Shown one piece after another: positions 25,101-32,635 of a DNA stretch of 35,323 nt. Positions within the stretch are counted from its first letter, which is position 1. Each line of letters begins with the position of its first letter. Source of the stretch: an uncultured Bacillota bacterium (GTDB lineage Bacteria > Bacillota > Dehalobacteriia > UBA4068). A program made the position numbers and the translations under genes. The DNA lies in assembly GCA_934271085.1 (NCBI GenBank), contig CAKQQU010000012.1, positions 1 to 35,323 of the forward strand. The letters run 5' to 3'. The notes beneath the pieces are model-generated. The model made no database searches. It saw only the letters and a program-made list of their open reading frames with translations, and had not been told where the DNA came from.

Positions 25101-25576
25101 ACCGGCATTGCAAGGAATATGGTTATATGACCCGTATGGGAAGCCATGTCTTCTTTAATGGTATGGCTTTGGGCGAAACTACCCGCATCAATATTGCAGA
25201 AGGTAAAACTCTGGTAATCAAATATCTGGGCTTGGGTACCCTGAATGATGACGGAACAAGAAACGTTCAGTTTGAACTGAATAGCCAGCGCAGGGAAGTT
25301 GCTGTTCCCGATAAGCATGCCAATGTTCAGGTACGCAATGTGGTCATGGCTGATCCGGAAGATAAGAGCCAGAGCGGCGCTTCTATTCCGGGACTTGTTT
25401 CCAAGATTAATGTCAAACCCGGAGATCAGGTAACCGAAAATCAGGTTATCGCCGTTATCGAGGCTATGAAAATGGAAACATCCGTAGTAGCCAGAATGGC
25501 TGGCACCATTGATCAGGTGCTTATCAAGGAAGGCCAGGATGTGAAAGCGGGCGAACTGCTGATAACCATAAAATAG
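22148..25576 (+). CDS. pyc: Pyruvate carboxylase, single-chain
   Basis: A 1142-residue biotin enzyme converting pyruvate, bicarbonate and ATP to oxaloacetate. The biotin carboxylase domain spans ~1-460, with the glycine-rich ATP-grasp loop at 164-174 (KAAAGGGGRGM). The carboxyltransferase domain begins near 530, with D535 in CDTTMRDAHQS and the metal-binding HTH at 738-740. The biotinyl domain ends the chain, with K1108 in EAMKMET. Start ATG 22148 is supported by homology; an earlier in-frame start (22088) has none. The Shine-Dalgarno (AGAAAGG) is 14 nt away, rather far. It has its own promoter and terminator. Confidence 0.97.
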   Translation: MTEIKDFKKVLVANRGEIAIRVFRACHDLGLHTVAMYSNEDSNSLFRTQADEAYLIGENKSPLGAYLDIPAIISLAKRRGVSAIHPGYGFLSENAEFAKACEEAGIVFIGPPSDVLSKMGDKLNAKAIAIACNVPIIPGSTHPLKSADEALEKAISYGFPVILKAAAGGGGRGMRRCDTPEEVKPAFELVKSEAKKAFGNDDIFIEKFLVEPKHIEVQILADGHGNVVHLGERDCSLQRRYQKVVEIAPAFTIPQEVRDALCADAVKIAKSVGYVNAGTVEFLVDKSGHHYFIEMNPRIQVEHTVTEMVTGIDIVRAQILIAEGHTLADPRIDMAKQSNLKLNGYSIQCRVTTEDPTNNFAPDTGKITAYRTGGGYGVRLDGGNASTGSVISPYYDSLLVKVTTFDNTFEGVCNKALRSLSEVHIRGVKTNIPFVSNILTHPVFRAGKCHTKFIDDTPELFDIQDSKDRATRVLRYIAQIQVDNPDAERKQYDAPRIPKPLLEKPKPGLKQLLDSQGPEAVKKWVLDQKKLLICDTTMRDAHQSLLSTRMRTRDMVLAAPGTAEILADAFSLEMWGGATFDVAYRFLHESPWERLDMLRERIPNILFQMLIRGANAVGYTNYPDNLIRAFVQEAAASGIDVFRVFDSLNWIPGMEVAMDEVLKQGKICEATICYTGDIMDPKRDKYTLNYYIDMAKKLEERGAHILAIKDMSGLLKPYAAKKLVTALKNEISIPVQLHTHDTSGNQVAALLMAAEAGVDIVDTAIASMSSLTSQPSMNAVVAALQGTERDTGLDLEQIQRLTDYWADVRLRYASFESGIKNPVTDIYRYEIPGGQYTNLQPQVVSLGLGDRFDEVKEMYKTVNDMLGDLVKVTPSSKMVGDLAIFMVQNDLTPENIVERGKALTFPDSVVSYFKGMMGQPAWGFPEDLQKVVLKGEEPITCRPGELLPPVDFEAARAHVHELRPNPSRRSVVSWCLYPKVVEEFYRHCKEYGYMTRMGSHVFFNGMALGETTRINIAEGKTLVIKYLGLGTLNDDGTRNVQFELNSQRREVAVPDKHANVQVRNVVMADPEDKSQSGASIPGLVSKINVKPGDQVTENQVIAVIEAMKMETSVVARMAGTIDQVLIKEGQDVKAGELLITIK

Positions 25577-25635
25577 GCTCTGGTAATAAAGCAAACCTGG
25601 TAAATACAAGCGGTATCAGCCGGCTTGTTATGATG

Positions 25636-25670
25636 AAAAACGGTGTGGCCTTACAGGTCACACCGTTTTT
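25636..25670 (+). terminator. Rho-independent terminator after pyc
   Basis: A 15-bp stem (AAAAACGGTGTGGCC with GGTCACACCGTTTTT, one G-U) closes a TTACA loop and ends in five T. It lies 60 nt after the pyc stop. A weaker hairpin (ACAAGC / GCTTGT) precedes it at 25607-25629. Confidence 0.92.
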
Positions 25671-25833
25671 ATTGTCCCAAGAGGGGAAGCATTGGAATAC
25701 CGATATGGCGGGAGCAGGCGGTATTATATAATCCGAATAAAATTAGATATCCGGGACAATGTATCCAATCCGCAGTTTGCCGCATTAAATAAAGTGAAAC
25801 AGGCTAAGGGGAGGTTTTGACCAGGCATTGGAT
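25671..25833. other. Non-coding stretch between pyc and dapB terminators
   Basis: Within the 319-base gene-free interval 25577-25895, the part between the two terminators holds no convincing gene. Visible are an inverted repeat AATACCG / CGGTATT (25696-25702 / 25719-25725) and a TATAAT-like sequence just after it. Nothing else is recognised. Confidence 0.5.
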
Positions 25834-25875
25834 AAAAAAATCCCGGCTGCTTTCAACGGAAAACAGTCGGGATTT
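25834..25875 (-). terminator. Rho-independent terminator after dapB (minus strand)
   Basis: On the minus strand a 12-bp stem (AAATCCCGACTG / CAGCCGGGATTT, one G-U) with a 14-nt loop is followed by a run of seven T. It ends the M16-dut-ylmC-dapB transcript 20 nt after the dapB stop. Confidence 0.88.
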
Positions 25876-25895
25876 AAGTTTGGTTTATGGAGGAT

Positions 25896-26687
25896 TTACA
25901 GCAGCTTGTCCAATCCAAAGGTGAGCCCGGTGAGAGATTGAACCTTTCGCAAAGCCATGGCCACGCCGGGGAAGAAACACTCCGCATTGGTGGATTCGGC
26001 CCGGATGGTCAGCAGCTGTCCGGGGGCTCCGAATATGCAGTCCTGCATGGAGATAACGCCGGGCACCCGGACGCTGTGGATGCGTGCGCCCTGATAATCG
26101 CCGCCCCGGCAGCCGGGAATAAGCTCAAAGCTATTGGCCGGACCCTGTTCAAAGACTTGCCGGTTTTCACACATCATTTTGGCTGTGGTAAGCGCGGTTC
26201 CTGATGGTGCGTCCAGTTTGTTTGTGTGATGAGTTTCCACTATCTCAAACTGAGGCATATATTTTACGGCCTCTGCCGCAAAACGCATCATCAGCACTGC
26301 GGAAATGGCAAAATTCGCTGTTGCGAAAATAGGAGTGTTATTGGCGCGCGCCAAAGCGTCAGCTTCCGCCAGATCCTCATCTGTCAGGCCGGTGGTGCCT
26401 ACCACGCAGGCTACGCCGTTGCTAAGAGCGGTACGGATATTCTTCATTACCGCATGGGGATTGGTAAAATCAAGCATAACATCGGGCTTTGCTTTTTTAA
26501 TGGCTGCCTCCAGATCATCCTGGATCAGCACGCCGTTGGGCTCCATGCCGCATAGGCTGCCGATATCGGATCCGGCGCCTTTAACATCCACGGCAGCAAC
26601 TATCTGCATATCGTCTTCCTGCATTATTTTGGTGGACATAGCCCGTCCCATACGTCCAAATGCACCATTACATAATATTTTTATCAT
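25896..26687 (-). CDS. dapB: 4-hydroxy-tetrahydrodipicolinate reductase
   Basis: A 263-residue enzyme of the diaminopimelate/lysine pathway, reducing the dihydrodipicolinate precursor with NAD(P)H. The nucleotide-binding loop is GAFGRMG (8-14), and GTTGL lies at 98-102. The active site has H153, H154 and K157 in HHTNKLDAPSGTA. Its product feeds meso-diaminopimelate for peptidoglycan. GGGAGG precedes the ATG. It is the last gene of a minus-strand cluster with ylmC/ymxH, dut and an M16 peptidase; no other lysine gene is in the window. Confidence 0.97.
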   Translation of the reverse strand: MIKILCNGAFGRMGRAMSTKIMQEDDMQIVAAVDVKGAGSDIGSLCGMEPNGVLIQDDLEAAIKKAKPDVMLDFTNPHAVMKNIRTALSNGVACVVGTTGLTDEDLAEADALARANNTPIFATANFAISAVLMMRFAAEAVKYMPQFEIVETHHTNKLDAPSGTALTTAKMMCENRQVFEQGPANSFELIPGCRGGDYQGARIHSVRVPGVISMQDCIFGAPGQLLTIRAESTNAECFFPGVAMALRKVQSLTGLTFGLDKLL

Positions 26688-26774
26688 TTTTTCCTCCCAA
26701 CTGTTTTTGGGCTAATTCACCAAAAAACAGCAAAATCCTTCTTTAATTATTTATCACAATAAAATATGCCCGGT

Positions 26775-27023
26775 TCAGCGGAGAAGATCTGTATCCATAT
26801 CGATAATGATAATTTCCGGCCCTACTTTTTGTACTGCAGACCAGGGTATGGAAACAGTTCTTTTTTCACTGCGGCTCAGCAGACTGTTTGCTATCTGCAG
26901 TTGCAGCTCTATTATTCTGCCGTCAGCCGGATCTATCAGCAGATCACAATCACCGGCAGATCCCATTATTTCTCCTGTAGTTATATTTATCAGCCTTTTT
27001 TCGGCAAATTCACTCAGTCGCAT
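26775..27023 (-). CDS. YlmC/YmxH family PRC-barrel protein
   Basis: An 82-residue protein with the family pattern MRLSEFAEKRLINITTGEIMG, GDCDLLIDPADGRI and a closing VSIPWSAVQKVGPEIIIID strand. It is a small PRC-barrel protein of unknown mechanism, called a sporulation protein because relatives in Bacillus and Clostridium are found in sporulation-linked loci. GGAGGTG lies 7 nt before the ATG. It sits 55 nt from dut and 87 nt from dapB, matching the order ymxH-dapB in related bacteria. Confidence 0.85.
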   Translation of the reverse strand: MRLSEFAEKRLINITTGEIMGSAGDCDLLIDPADGRIIELQLQIANSLLSRSEKRTVSIPWSAVQKVGPEIIIIDMDTDLLR

Positions 27024-27078
27024 ATAAACACCTCCAGGGTAAATATATGCGCTGCAAAGTGATATGATGATTTGGATA

Positions 27079-27531
27079 TCACTTGCCGCTGTGGCCGAAT
27101 CCTCCTTCGCCTCTTGGGGTATCTTCCAGGCAGAAGCAGGGAATAAGCCGGGCCTGCTGCAGGGGTGCTATGACCATTTGGGCTATACGCATTCCCCGGC
27201 TTACAGTAAACTGTTTATCGCCCAGGTTTATCAGGATGATCTTGATCTCCCCGCGATAATCGCTGTCGATGGTGCCCGGGCTGTTCAGTACGGTAACACC
27301 TTCTTTAGCAGCAAGTCCGCTGCGGGGTCTTATCTGGGCTTCGTAGCCTTCCGGCAGTTCAATGGCAAAGCCACTGGGAATAAGGGCTCTTTGGCCTGGC
27401 GCCAGAATTACATCTTCGGAAACAGCAGCCGCTATATCCATGCCTGCAGAACCGCAGGTTTGATACTCCGGTATGCTGAGTCCGTTGAAATTTTCAAATG
27501 TTTTGATCCTGACTTCTATTTTGTTTTTCAT
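27079..27531 (-). CDS. dut: dUTP diphosphatase (dUTPase)
   Basis: A 150-residue trimeric-type dUTPase that hydrolyses dUTP to dUMP and keeps uracil out of DNA. All five motifs are visible: GSAGMDIAA, PRSGLA, GTIDSDYRGE, RIAQMVIAP and RGEGGFGHSG. The ATG at 27531 shares its A with the M16 stop (TGATG), a coupling arrangement. A GTG one codon earlier (27534) is an equally possible start. Confidence 0.95.
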   Translation of the reverse strand: MKNKIEVRIKTFENFNGLSIPEYQTCGSAGMDIAAAVSEDVILAPGQRALIPSGFAIELPEGYEAQIRPRSGLAAKEGVTVLNSPGTIDSDYRGEIKIILINLGDKQFTVSRGMRIAQMVIAPLQQARLIPCFCLEDTPRGEGGFGHSGK

Positions 27532-28784
27532 CACAGCAGCTCCCTGATATCGCGGGTAGGCTCGTTTGGTCCTACTTGCGCTAATACAACCGCGTCTTTT
27601 TTTATCAGCCCTTTGATTACTTTTTCTATATCGTCTGCGGTCACATTCATCAGCTTGTTAACGATTTCATCCTGGTCATAGACCTTGCCCAGAGAAAGGT
27701 AGGTACGCCCCAGCTTGCTCATTACATTGGCGCTGCTTTCCATGGAAAGCAAAAGCCCGCCTTTTAGCTGATCTTTGCTTTGGCGTATCTCTTTTTCAGT
27801 TAAACCATTATCAGCTATCAGGGAAAACTGCTGGGCAATAACTTTGGTCAGTTCTTCTGCCCGTGCGGGGGCGGTAGCGGCATAGGCCATCAGATAGCCG
27901 CCCTTCACATATGCTTCCTGATAGCAGTAGGCGCTGTAAGCCAGACCACGTTTTTCACGTACCTCCTGAAAAAGACGGGAACTGGCGCCGCCGCCCAGGA
28001 TATTGGCCAGGATAGCTGCCGCATAATAATCGTCATCACCCAGGGGTATGCCCGGAAATCCCAGGCAAATATGGCTTTGCTCCGTATCCTTGTGAATATA
28101 GGCGGTAGCCGAGGCGGTTTGGGGGATTGGCGGATCAGGGGCCTGCCACTTACCCTTAAAACCACTGAATTTTTCCTCTGCCATTTCTTTTGCCAGCATG
28201 GGTTCAATATTTCCGGCTATGGACAAGACTGTGTTTGCCGGCGTATAGAATTTATGATAATGCTGCCGCAACTGATCGCTGGTCAGATTTCTGACCGATT
28301 CCAGAGTACCGGATATAGGGGGGCCGTAAGGGTGCCGGGGAAAAATAGTGCCGGTAAAAAGATCCATGGCTACTTCGTCCGGGCTATCCTCATACATGTT
28401 TATCTCTTCAATGATAACGTTCTTTTCCCTGGCAAATTCCTCTTCCAGCAGAAGAGAGTTGCGGTACATATCTGCCAGCAGATCAAGCTGGCGGGAAAAA
28501 TGCTCGTCCAGGGAGCGGGCATAAAAGCAGGTATGCTCTTTACCGGTAAAGGCGTTGAGTACGCCGCCTACCTCCTCCATTTCCGAGGCTATCTGCAGAG
28601 AATTGCGGTGACTGGTTCCCTTAAAAAGCATATGCTCCAGAAAATGGGAAGCTCCGGCAAGGGATGGGTCTTCGTATACCGAACCGCATTTGACCCACAG
28701 GCCGCTGGCAACGGAACGCAGATGAGGCATATAATCCACCAGCATCTCCATACCGCAGGATAAAACAAATTTTTCTGTCGTCAT
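27531..28784 (-). CDS. M16 family zinc peptidase, processing-peptidase-like (MlpA type)
   Basis: A 417-residue M16B protease. The inverted zinc motif HFLEH is at 47-51 (H47, E50, H51), with the distal ligand in EEINMYEDSPDE (about E127). The C-terminal half carries the second M16 domain (GLAYSAYCYQEAYVKGGYL). Relatives include mitochondrial processing peptidase and B. subtilis MlpA, encoded beside ylxY and ymxH. Substrate unknown. There is no signal peptide, so it is likely cytoplasmic. AAGAGGTAAAG precedes the ATG. It is the first gene of the minus-strand operon. Confidence 0.92.
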   Translation of the reverse strand: MTTEKFVLSCGMEMLVDYMPHLRSVASGLWVKCGSVYEDPSLAGASHFLEHMLFKGTSHRNSLQIASEMEEVGGVLNAFTGKEHTCFYARSLDEHFSRQLDLLADMYRNSLLLEEEFAREKNVIIEEINMYEDSPDEVAMDLFTGTIFPRHPYGPPISGTLESVRNLTSDQLRQHYHKFYTPANTVLSIAGNIEPMLAKEMAEEKFSGFKGKWQAPDPPIPQTASATAYIHKDTEQSHICLGFPGIPLGDDDYYAAAILANILGGGASSRLFQEVREKRGLAYSAYCYQEAYVKGGYLMAYAATAPARAEELTKVIAQQFSLIADNGLTEKEIRQSKDQLKGGLLLSMESSANVMSKLGRTYLSLGKVYDQDEIVNKLMNVTADDIEKVIKGLIKKDAVVLAQVGPNEPTRDIRELL

Positions 28785-28920
28785 CTTTACCTCTTGTTCA
28801 GCATTTGATTATCGGGGTTTTCACACATTTGGCATTTGCGTCTGTGTTTGCCCGAAATATGCTGTTAACCGTATTATTCGCGTAAATTGCAATGAATAAT
28901 AATATTAAACATCATTATGC

Positions 28921-28955
28921 AAAACCCTTTATCTACTGACCTGAAAGGGTTTTTT
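28921..28955 (+). terminator. Terminator-like hairpin in the cdaA leader, possible attenuator
   Basis: A perfect 10-bp stem (AAAACCCTTT / AAAGGGTTTT) with a 13-nt loop is followed by a T-run (28950-28955). It lies 55 nt before the cdaA start and between divergent genes. Any + strand transcript must therefore begin upstream of it, inside 28785-28920. No known riboswitch aptamer was recognised, and the antiterminator partner is not evident. Confidence 0.65.
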
Positions 28956-29010
28956 CAGATATATGGAGAATAATAAATTTTACATATTATTATCAGAAAG
29001 GAGTGCTCCC

Positions 29011-29862
29011 GTGCTGTTTTCTGCATTAGCCAACTGGTCTGTTTGGAACTATATAGCTGCTGTTATAGATATAGCTGTTTTAGCTTTTGTTATATATAAA
29101 TTATTACTGCTTATCAGAGGTACCCGTGCCGTTCAGCTTATTAAAGGACTTGTAGTCCTGGTTGTCGTTGCTTTTATCAGCCGTAATATCGGCCTGTATG
29201 CCATGGATTGGATACTGAGCAAGGTCTGGACTGTGCTGCTGATAGGGCTGGTGATCATTTTTCAGCCTGAATTACGCCGCGCTCTGGAAAGAATAGGCCG
29301 CGGGGGCAGCATTTTCGGCAAAAACAGAAATTCTCTTACCAATACGGATATCGCTCATGTTATTGATGAAACGGCGGCAGCCGCTGTTGCCGGAGCCAAA
29401 ACTAAAACCGGTATGCTGATTTTGATCGAACGTAATACCGGGCTGCAGGATTATATTGATACCGGTATCGCCATAGACGCTAAAGTTACTCATGAATTGC
29501 TGTGCAATATATTTGTTCCCAATACGCCGCTGCATGACGGCGCCTGCATTATCAGGGGAGACAGGATAGTTGCTGCAGCCTGCTTTCTGCCTTTATCCGA
29601 TAACCCATATATAAGCCTTTCTTTGGGGACCAGACACAGGTCGGCTATTGGTATAACCGAAGTGTCAGATGCTCTCAGTATTGTTGTTTCGGAAGAAACC
29701 GGCGTCATTTCCGTTGCCAACGGCGGCAAACTGATAAGGCATCTTGATGAAAAACAGCTCAGGGAACTGCTTTCCCGGGAGCTGACCCGCGATACTGATG
29801 CGGTTAATCGTCCCAAAAAGGCTGAGCATCCTGGGGAAGAAGGAGGCAGAGGGAATGACTGA
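29011..29862 (+). CDS. cdaA: Diadenylate cyclase CdaA
   Basis: A 283-residue membrane enzyme making cyclic di-AMP from two ATP. Three N-terminal hydrophobic segments (residues ~14-34, 43-58, 65-84) precede the DAC domain, which shows the catalytic DGA (176-178) and RHR (208-210) motifs. The frame is open to an ATG at 28963, but GTG 29011 is preferred. AGAAAGGAG lies 7 nt before it, and homologs begin near MLFS...W..Y..IIDI. The stop overlaps cdaR by 8 nt. The last ~20 residues are charged and variable. Confidence 0.95.
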   Translation: MLFSALANWSVWNYIAAVIDIAVLAFVIYKLLLLIRGTRAVQLIKGLVVLVVVAFISRNIGLYAMDWILSKVWTVLLIGLVIIFQPELRRALERIGRGGSIFGKNRNSLTNTDIAHVIDETAAAAVAGAKTKTGMLILIERNTGLQDYIDTGIAIDAKVTHELLCNIFVPNTPLHDGACIIRGDRIVAAACFLPLSDNPYISLSLGTRHRSAIGITEVSDALSIVVSEETGVISVANGGKLIRHLDEKQLRELLSRELTRDTDAVNRPKKAEHPGEEGGRGND

Positions 29863-31135
29863 CAGTGAAAAATCTTCGGAGAAAACTATTTCAGAGAATA
29901 ATATATCAGAAGGTAAAAAATTTTCCTGGAGAAAGGATTTATGGCAGCCGCCCCGCTTTATAGGGTATAAAATATGCGCTGTTCTTGCCGCTTTGCTTAT
30001 CTGGGGTTATGTTATGGCCAGCAACAATACGCTGACCGATACTCTTTATACAGTGCCTCTGGAAATGCGCAATCTCAATTCCGAATTGGCTTTAATGGAG
30101 ACCACAAACCAGGTTCAGGTCAGAGTACAGGGTAATAGCAGCGATCTTGATAAAATAACCAGCAGTTCTATTGCTGCATATCTGGATCTGACCGATATCA
30201 AGGCCGGTAATACTACGTTGGAGGTAAAAATCGATCTGCCCTCCGGAGTGCAGTTGGTTTCTGTTACGCCCAATACGGTTGAGGTTACTCTGGAAACAGT
30301 CTCCACCGCCGTATTTCCATTGGAAGTAAAGACTATCGGCCAGCCTGTCAGCGGGTATACCCTGATGGATCCGGTAACTTCTCCCGATGAGGTCACTCTT
30401 TCCGGAGCCAAGGATTATATAAACAGTGTGGGCAGCGTTATTGTCAGCGCCGATGTTGATGATCTGGACAGTAATTACAGTAAAAACCTTTTGATACAGG
30501 TGCTGGATTTTGCAGGCAATAATATTACTGATAAATTTTCCGTCAACCCCTCAACTGCCAATATTGTGATACCTGTAGTTACCGATTCTCCCGAAAAGAG
30601 CCTGGCTGTCAATGCCTCTGTTATAGGCGAGCCTGCCAAGGGATATCAGGTAAGCCGGGTGGTCGTGGAGCCTTCTACGGTAAAGGCTTTTGGTGATCTG
30701 GCCCAGCTTAACAGTATTTATTATCTGGAAACCGAGCCTATCAACCTGACCGGTTTGAAAAAGAGCTATTCCCAGAATGTCAATATTGTTGTTCCCGGGG
30801 GGATAACTCTTTCCCAGAGCAGCGTAACTGTTATCGTCCAGATAGAACCGGTGTCTACGGCCACCTTTAAGCGTGATATAATTTATGCCCAGAACCTTGC
30901 AGCCGGTTTAAGCTGCGATCTTTCCGGTATTCAGGTGGAAGTGGTAGTATCCGGCCCTGAAACATATATTGATTCTGTAGCTGCCAATGAGATAGTGCCT
31001 TATGTGGATTGCAGCGGCATCAGCACCCCCGGCGAATATACCTTGCCTTTATCCGCAACATTGCCGGCAAATGTCACCCTGGTATCCACAGATCCGGCGC
31101 AGATAACTTTCAAAGTAGCGGAAGGCGCTAAATAG
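29855..31135 (+). CDS. cdaR: CdaA regulatory protein CdaR, YbbR domains
   Basis: A 426-residue protein with a cytoplasmic N-terminus, one membrane helix (residues ~36-55) and an extracellular region of about four YbbR repeats. The repeats recur roughly every 85 residues with patterns like GYTLMDPVTSPDEVTLSGAK and GYQVSRVVVEPSTVKAFG. CdaR binds and modulates CdaA at the membrane. ATG 29855 lies 8 nt after AAGGAGG and overlaps the cdaA end, so coupled translation is expected. An upstream in-frame ATG (29798) is inside cdaA and unlikely. Confidence 0.93.
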   Translation: MTDSEKSSEKTISENNISEGKKFSWRKDLWQPPRFIGYKICAVLAALLIWGYVMASNNTLTDTLYTVPLEMRNLNSELALMETTNQVQVRVQGNSSDLDKITSSSIAAYLDLTDIKAGNTTLEVKIDLPSGVQLVSVTPNTVEVTLETVSTAVFPLEVKTIGQPVSGYTLMDPVTSPDEVTLSGAKDYINSVGSVIVSADVDDLDSNYSKNLLIQVLDFAGNNITDKFSVNPSTANIVIPVVTDSPEKSLAVNASVIGEPAKGYQVSRVVVEPSTVKAFGDLAQLNSIYYLETEPINLTGLKKSYSQNVNIVVPGGITLSQSSVTVIVQIEPVSTATFKRDIIYAQNLAAGLSCDLSGIQVEVVVSGPETYIDSVAANEIVPYVDCSGISTPGEYTLPLSATLPANVTLVSTDPAQITFKVAEGAK

Positions 31136-31187
31136 GTTTTGGCAGCAGATGAAGACTGAAAAATTGCATTACCTCAAGGAGGTCTTT

Positions 31188-32531
31188 ATGGGAAAATATT
31201 TTGGCACAGACGGAGTGCGCGGTCGGGCGACTGAAAGGTTTCAGCCGGAATTTGTGTTCAGATTGGGTATAGCCGCAGCTACCATTCTGGCGGGCAAAGC
31301 CGGGAGCAGCCGTCCCCATATACTGATAGGCAAAGATACCCGTATTTCCGGGGATTATATTGAATCTGCCCTGGCTGCAGGAATGGCGGCAGGTGGCTGC
31401 GATGTTACCTTGCTGGGTGTTATACCTACCCCCGGGGTAGCTGTTATGACAGGTCTGCTGCAGGCTGATGCTTCGGCAGTGATATCTGCCTCCCATAATC
31501 CGTACTATGACAACGGCATCAAGTTTTTTGACGCTTGCGGCTATAAACTGCCTGACCAGGTGGAAGAAGAAATAGAGCGTTTTATCGATTCCGGCGAGCA
31601 GCTGCCTTTGGCCTCTGATGATGATCTTGGGCATATTGATTTTTATCCCAATGCTGCCGGTGAATATGCTGCCTGGCTCCAGGAAGCCCAATCCCCTGAT
31701 CTTAGAGGATTAAAGATAGTTGTGGATACGGCCAACGGGGCCGCATCGGCTATAGCAGGCCCTTTGCTGGAATCTCTGGGTGGAGCAGTGGTATGCATGG
31801 CTAATAAGCCGGATGGCTGCAATATTAATCTTGATTGCGGCAGTACCCATATGGAGGCTCTTTGCAAAGCAGTTGTAGCCGAGCACGCTGATCTTGGTAT
31901 AGCTTTTGACGGTGACGCCGACAGGATGCTGGCAGTGGATGAGAATGGTAATATAGTTGACGGCGATCAGATATTGGCTATTCTGGCTCGTGATATGAAA
32001 GAAAAAGGCGAGTTGGCTGAAAATGAGCTGGTCATTACCATTATGAACAATATGGGTCTGCGTTTAGCCATGGAAGAGCTGGGCGCCACTGTTTATGAGA
32101 CCAAGGTTGGCGATCGTTATGTGCTGGAAAGGATGCTGCAAAGCGGCGCTTCTATAGGCGGCGAGCAAAGCGGCCACATTATTTTGCGTCAATACAATAG
32201 CACTGGTGACGGCGAAGCTGCCGCATTGAGGCTGCTTACAGTTATGCAGGAAAGCAGCCAGCCTTTATCGCAACTGGCCGGAATAATGAAAAAGCTGCCT
32301 CAATGCCTTATCAATCCCCGGGTAAAAGATAAAGAAAGCTGGCGTACTGACGCGGAGATCCAGCAGAAGATCAAGGATTATACCAGCAAGCTGGCGGGTC
32401 GGGGCAGAATAGTTATCCGTCCTTCAGGTACAGAGCCGCTGATCAGGGTAATGACCGAAGGAGAAGATAAAGAATTGATTTGCCATATTGCCCAAGAGCT
32501 GGCAGAGCTTATCGGCAGAAAAATGTCCTGA
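31188..32531 (+). CDS. glmM: Phosphoglucosamine mutase GlmM
   Basis: A 447-residue enzyme converting glucosamine-6-phosphate to glucosamine-1-phosphate for UDP-GlcNAc and peptidoglycan. The phosphoserine is S102 in ISASHNP. The metal loop is DGDADR, the sugar-binding loop GGEQSGH, and the phosphate-binding loop RPSGTEPLIRVM. ATG 31188 follows AAGGAGG by 5 nt; the frame opening at 31149 lacks homology. In this conserved operon GlmM can bind and inhibit CdaA, linking c-di-AMP to wall synthesis in species where it was tested. Confidence 0.97.
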   Translation: MGKYFGTDGVRGRATERFQPEFVFRLGIAAATILAGKAGSSRPHILIGKDTRISGDYIESALAAGMAAGGCDVTLLGVIPTPGVAVMTGLLQADASAVISASHNPYYDNGIKFFDACGYKLPDQVEEEIERFIDSGEQLPLASDDDLGHIDFYPNAAGEYAAWLQEAQSPDLRGLKIVVDTANGAASAIAGPLLESLGGAVVCMANKPDGCNINLDCGSTHMEALCKAVVAEHADLGIAFDGDADRMLAVDENGNIVDGDQILAILARDMKEKGELAENELVITIMNNMGLRLAMEELGATVYETKVGDRYVLERMLQSGASIGGEQSGHIILRQYNSTGDGEAAALRLLTVMQESSQPLSQLAGIMKKLPQCLINPRVKDKESWRTDAEIQQKIKDYTSKLAGRGRIVIRPSGTEPLIRVMTEGEDKELICHIAQELAELIGRKMS

Positions 32532-32562
32532 TCAGCCGCTGAACCAATTTCATTCTTGAGTG

Positions 32563-32596
32563 AAAAGGTCTATATTAGCTATTATATAGACCTTTT
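32563..32596 (+). terminator. Terminator after glmM
   Basis: A perfect 13-bp stem (AAAAGGTCTATAT / ATATAGACCTTTT) with an 8-nt loop, ending in four T. It lies 32 nt after the glmM stop and 40 nt before the next gene. Confidence 0.75.
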
Positions 32597-32635
32597 GCTG
32601 TAAGGAATATACTTGCTGTTTTACGGTATTGGATA

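Noticed and set aside
25668..25781. Possible 37-residue minus-strand peptide between the pyc and dapB terminators
   Set aside because: There is no ribosome binding site before its ATG, its composition is not protein-like, and it ends inside the pyc terminator.
28963..29010. Earlier ATG (28963) as the cdaA start
   Set aside because: It has no Shine-Dalgarno sequence and sits directly after the T-run. GTG 29011 has AGAAAGGAG at 7 nt and agrees with the family N-terminus.
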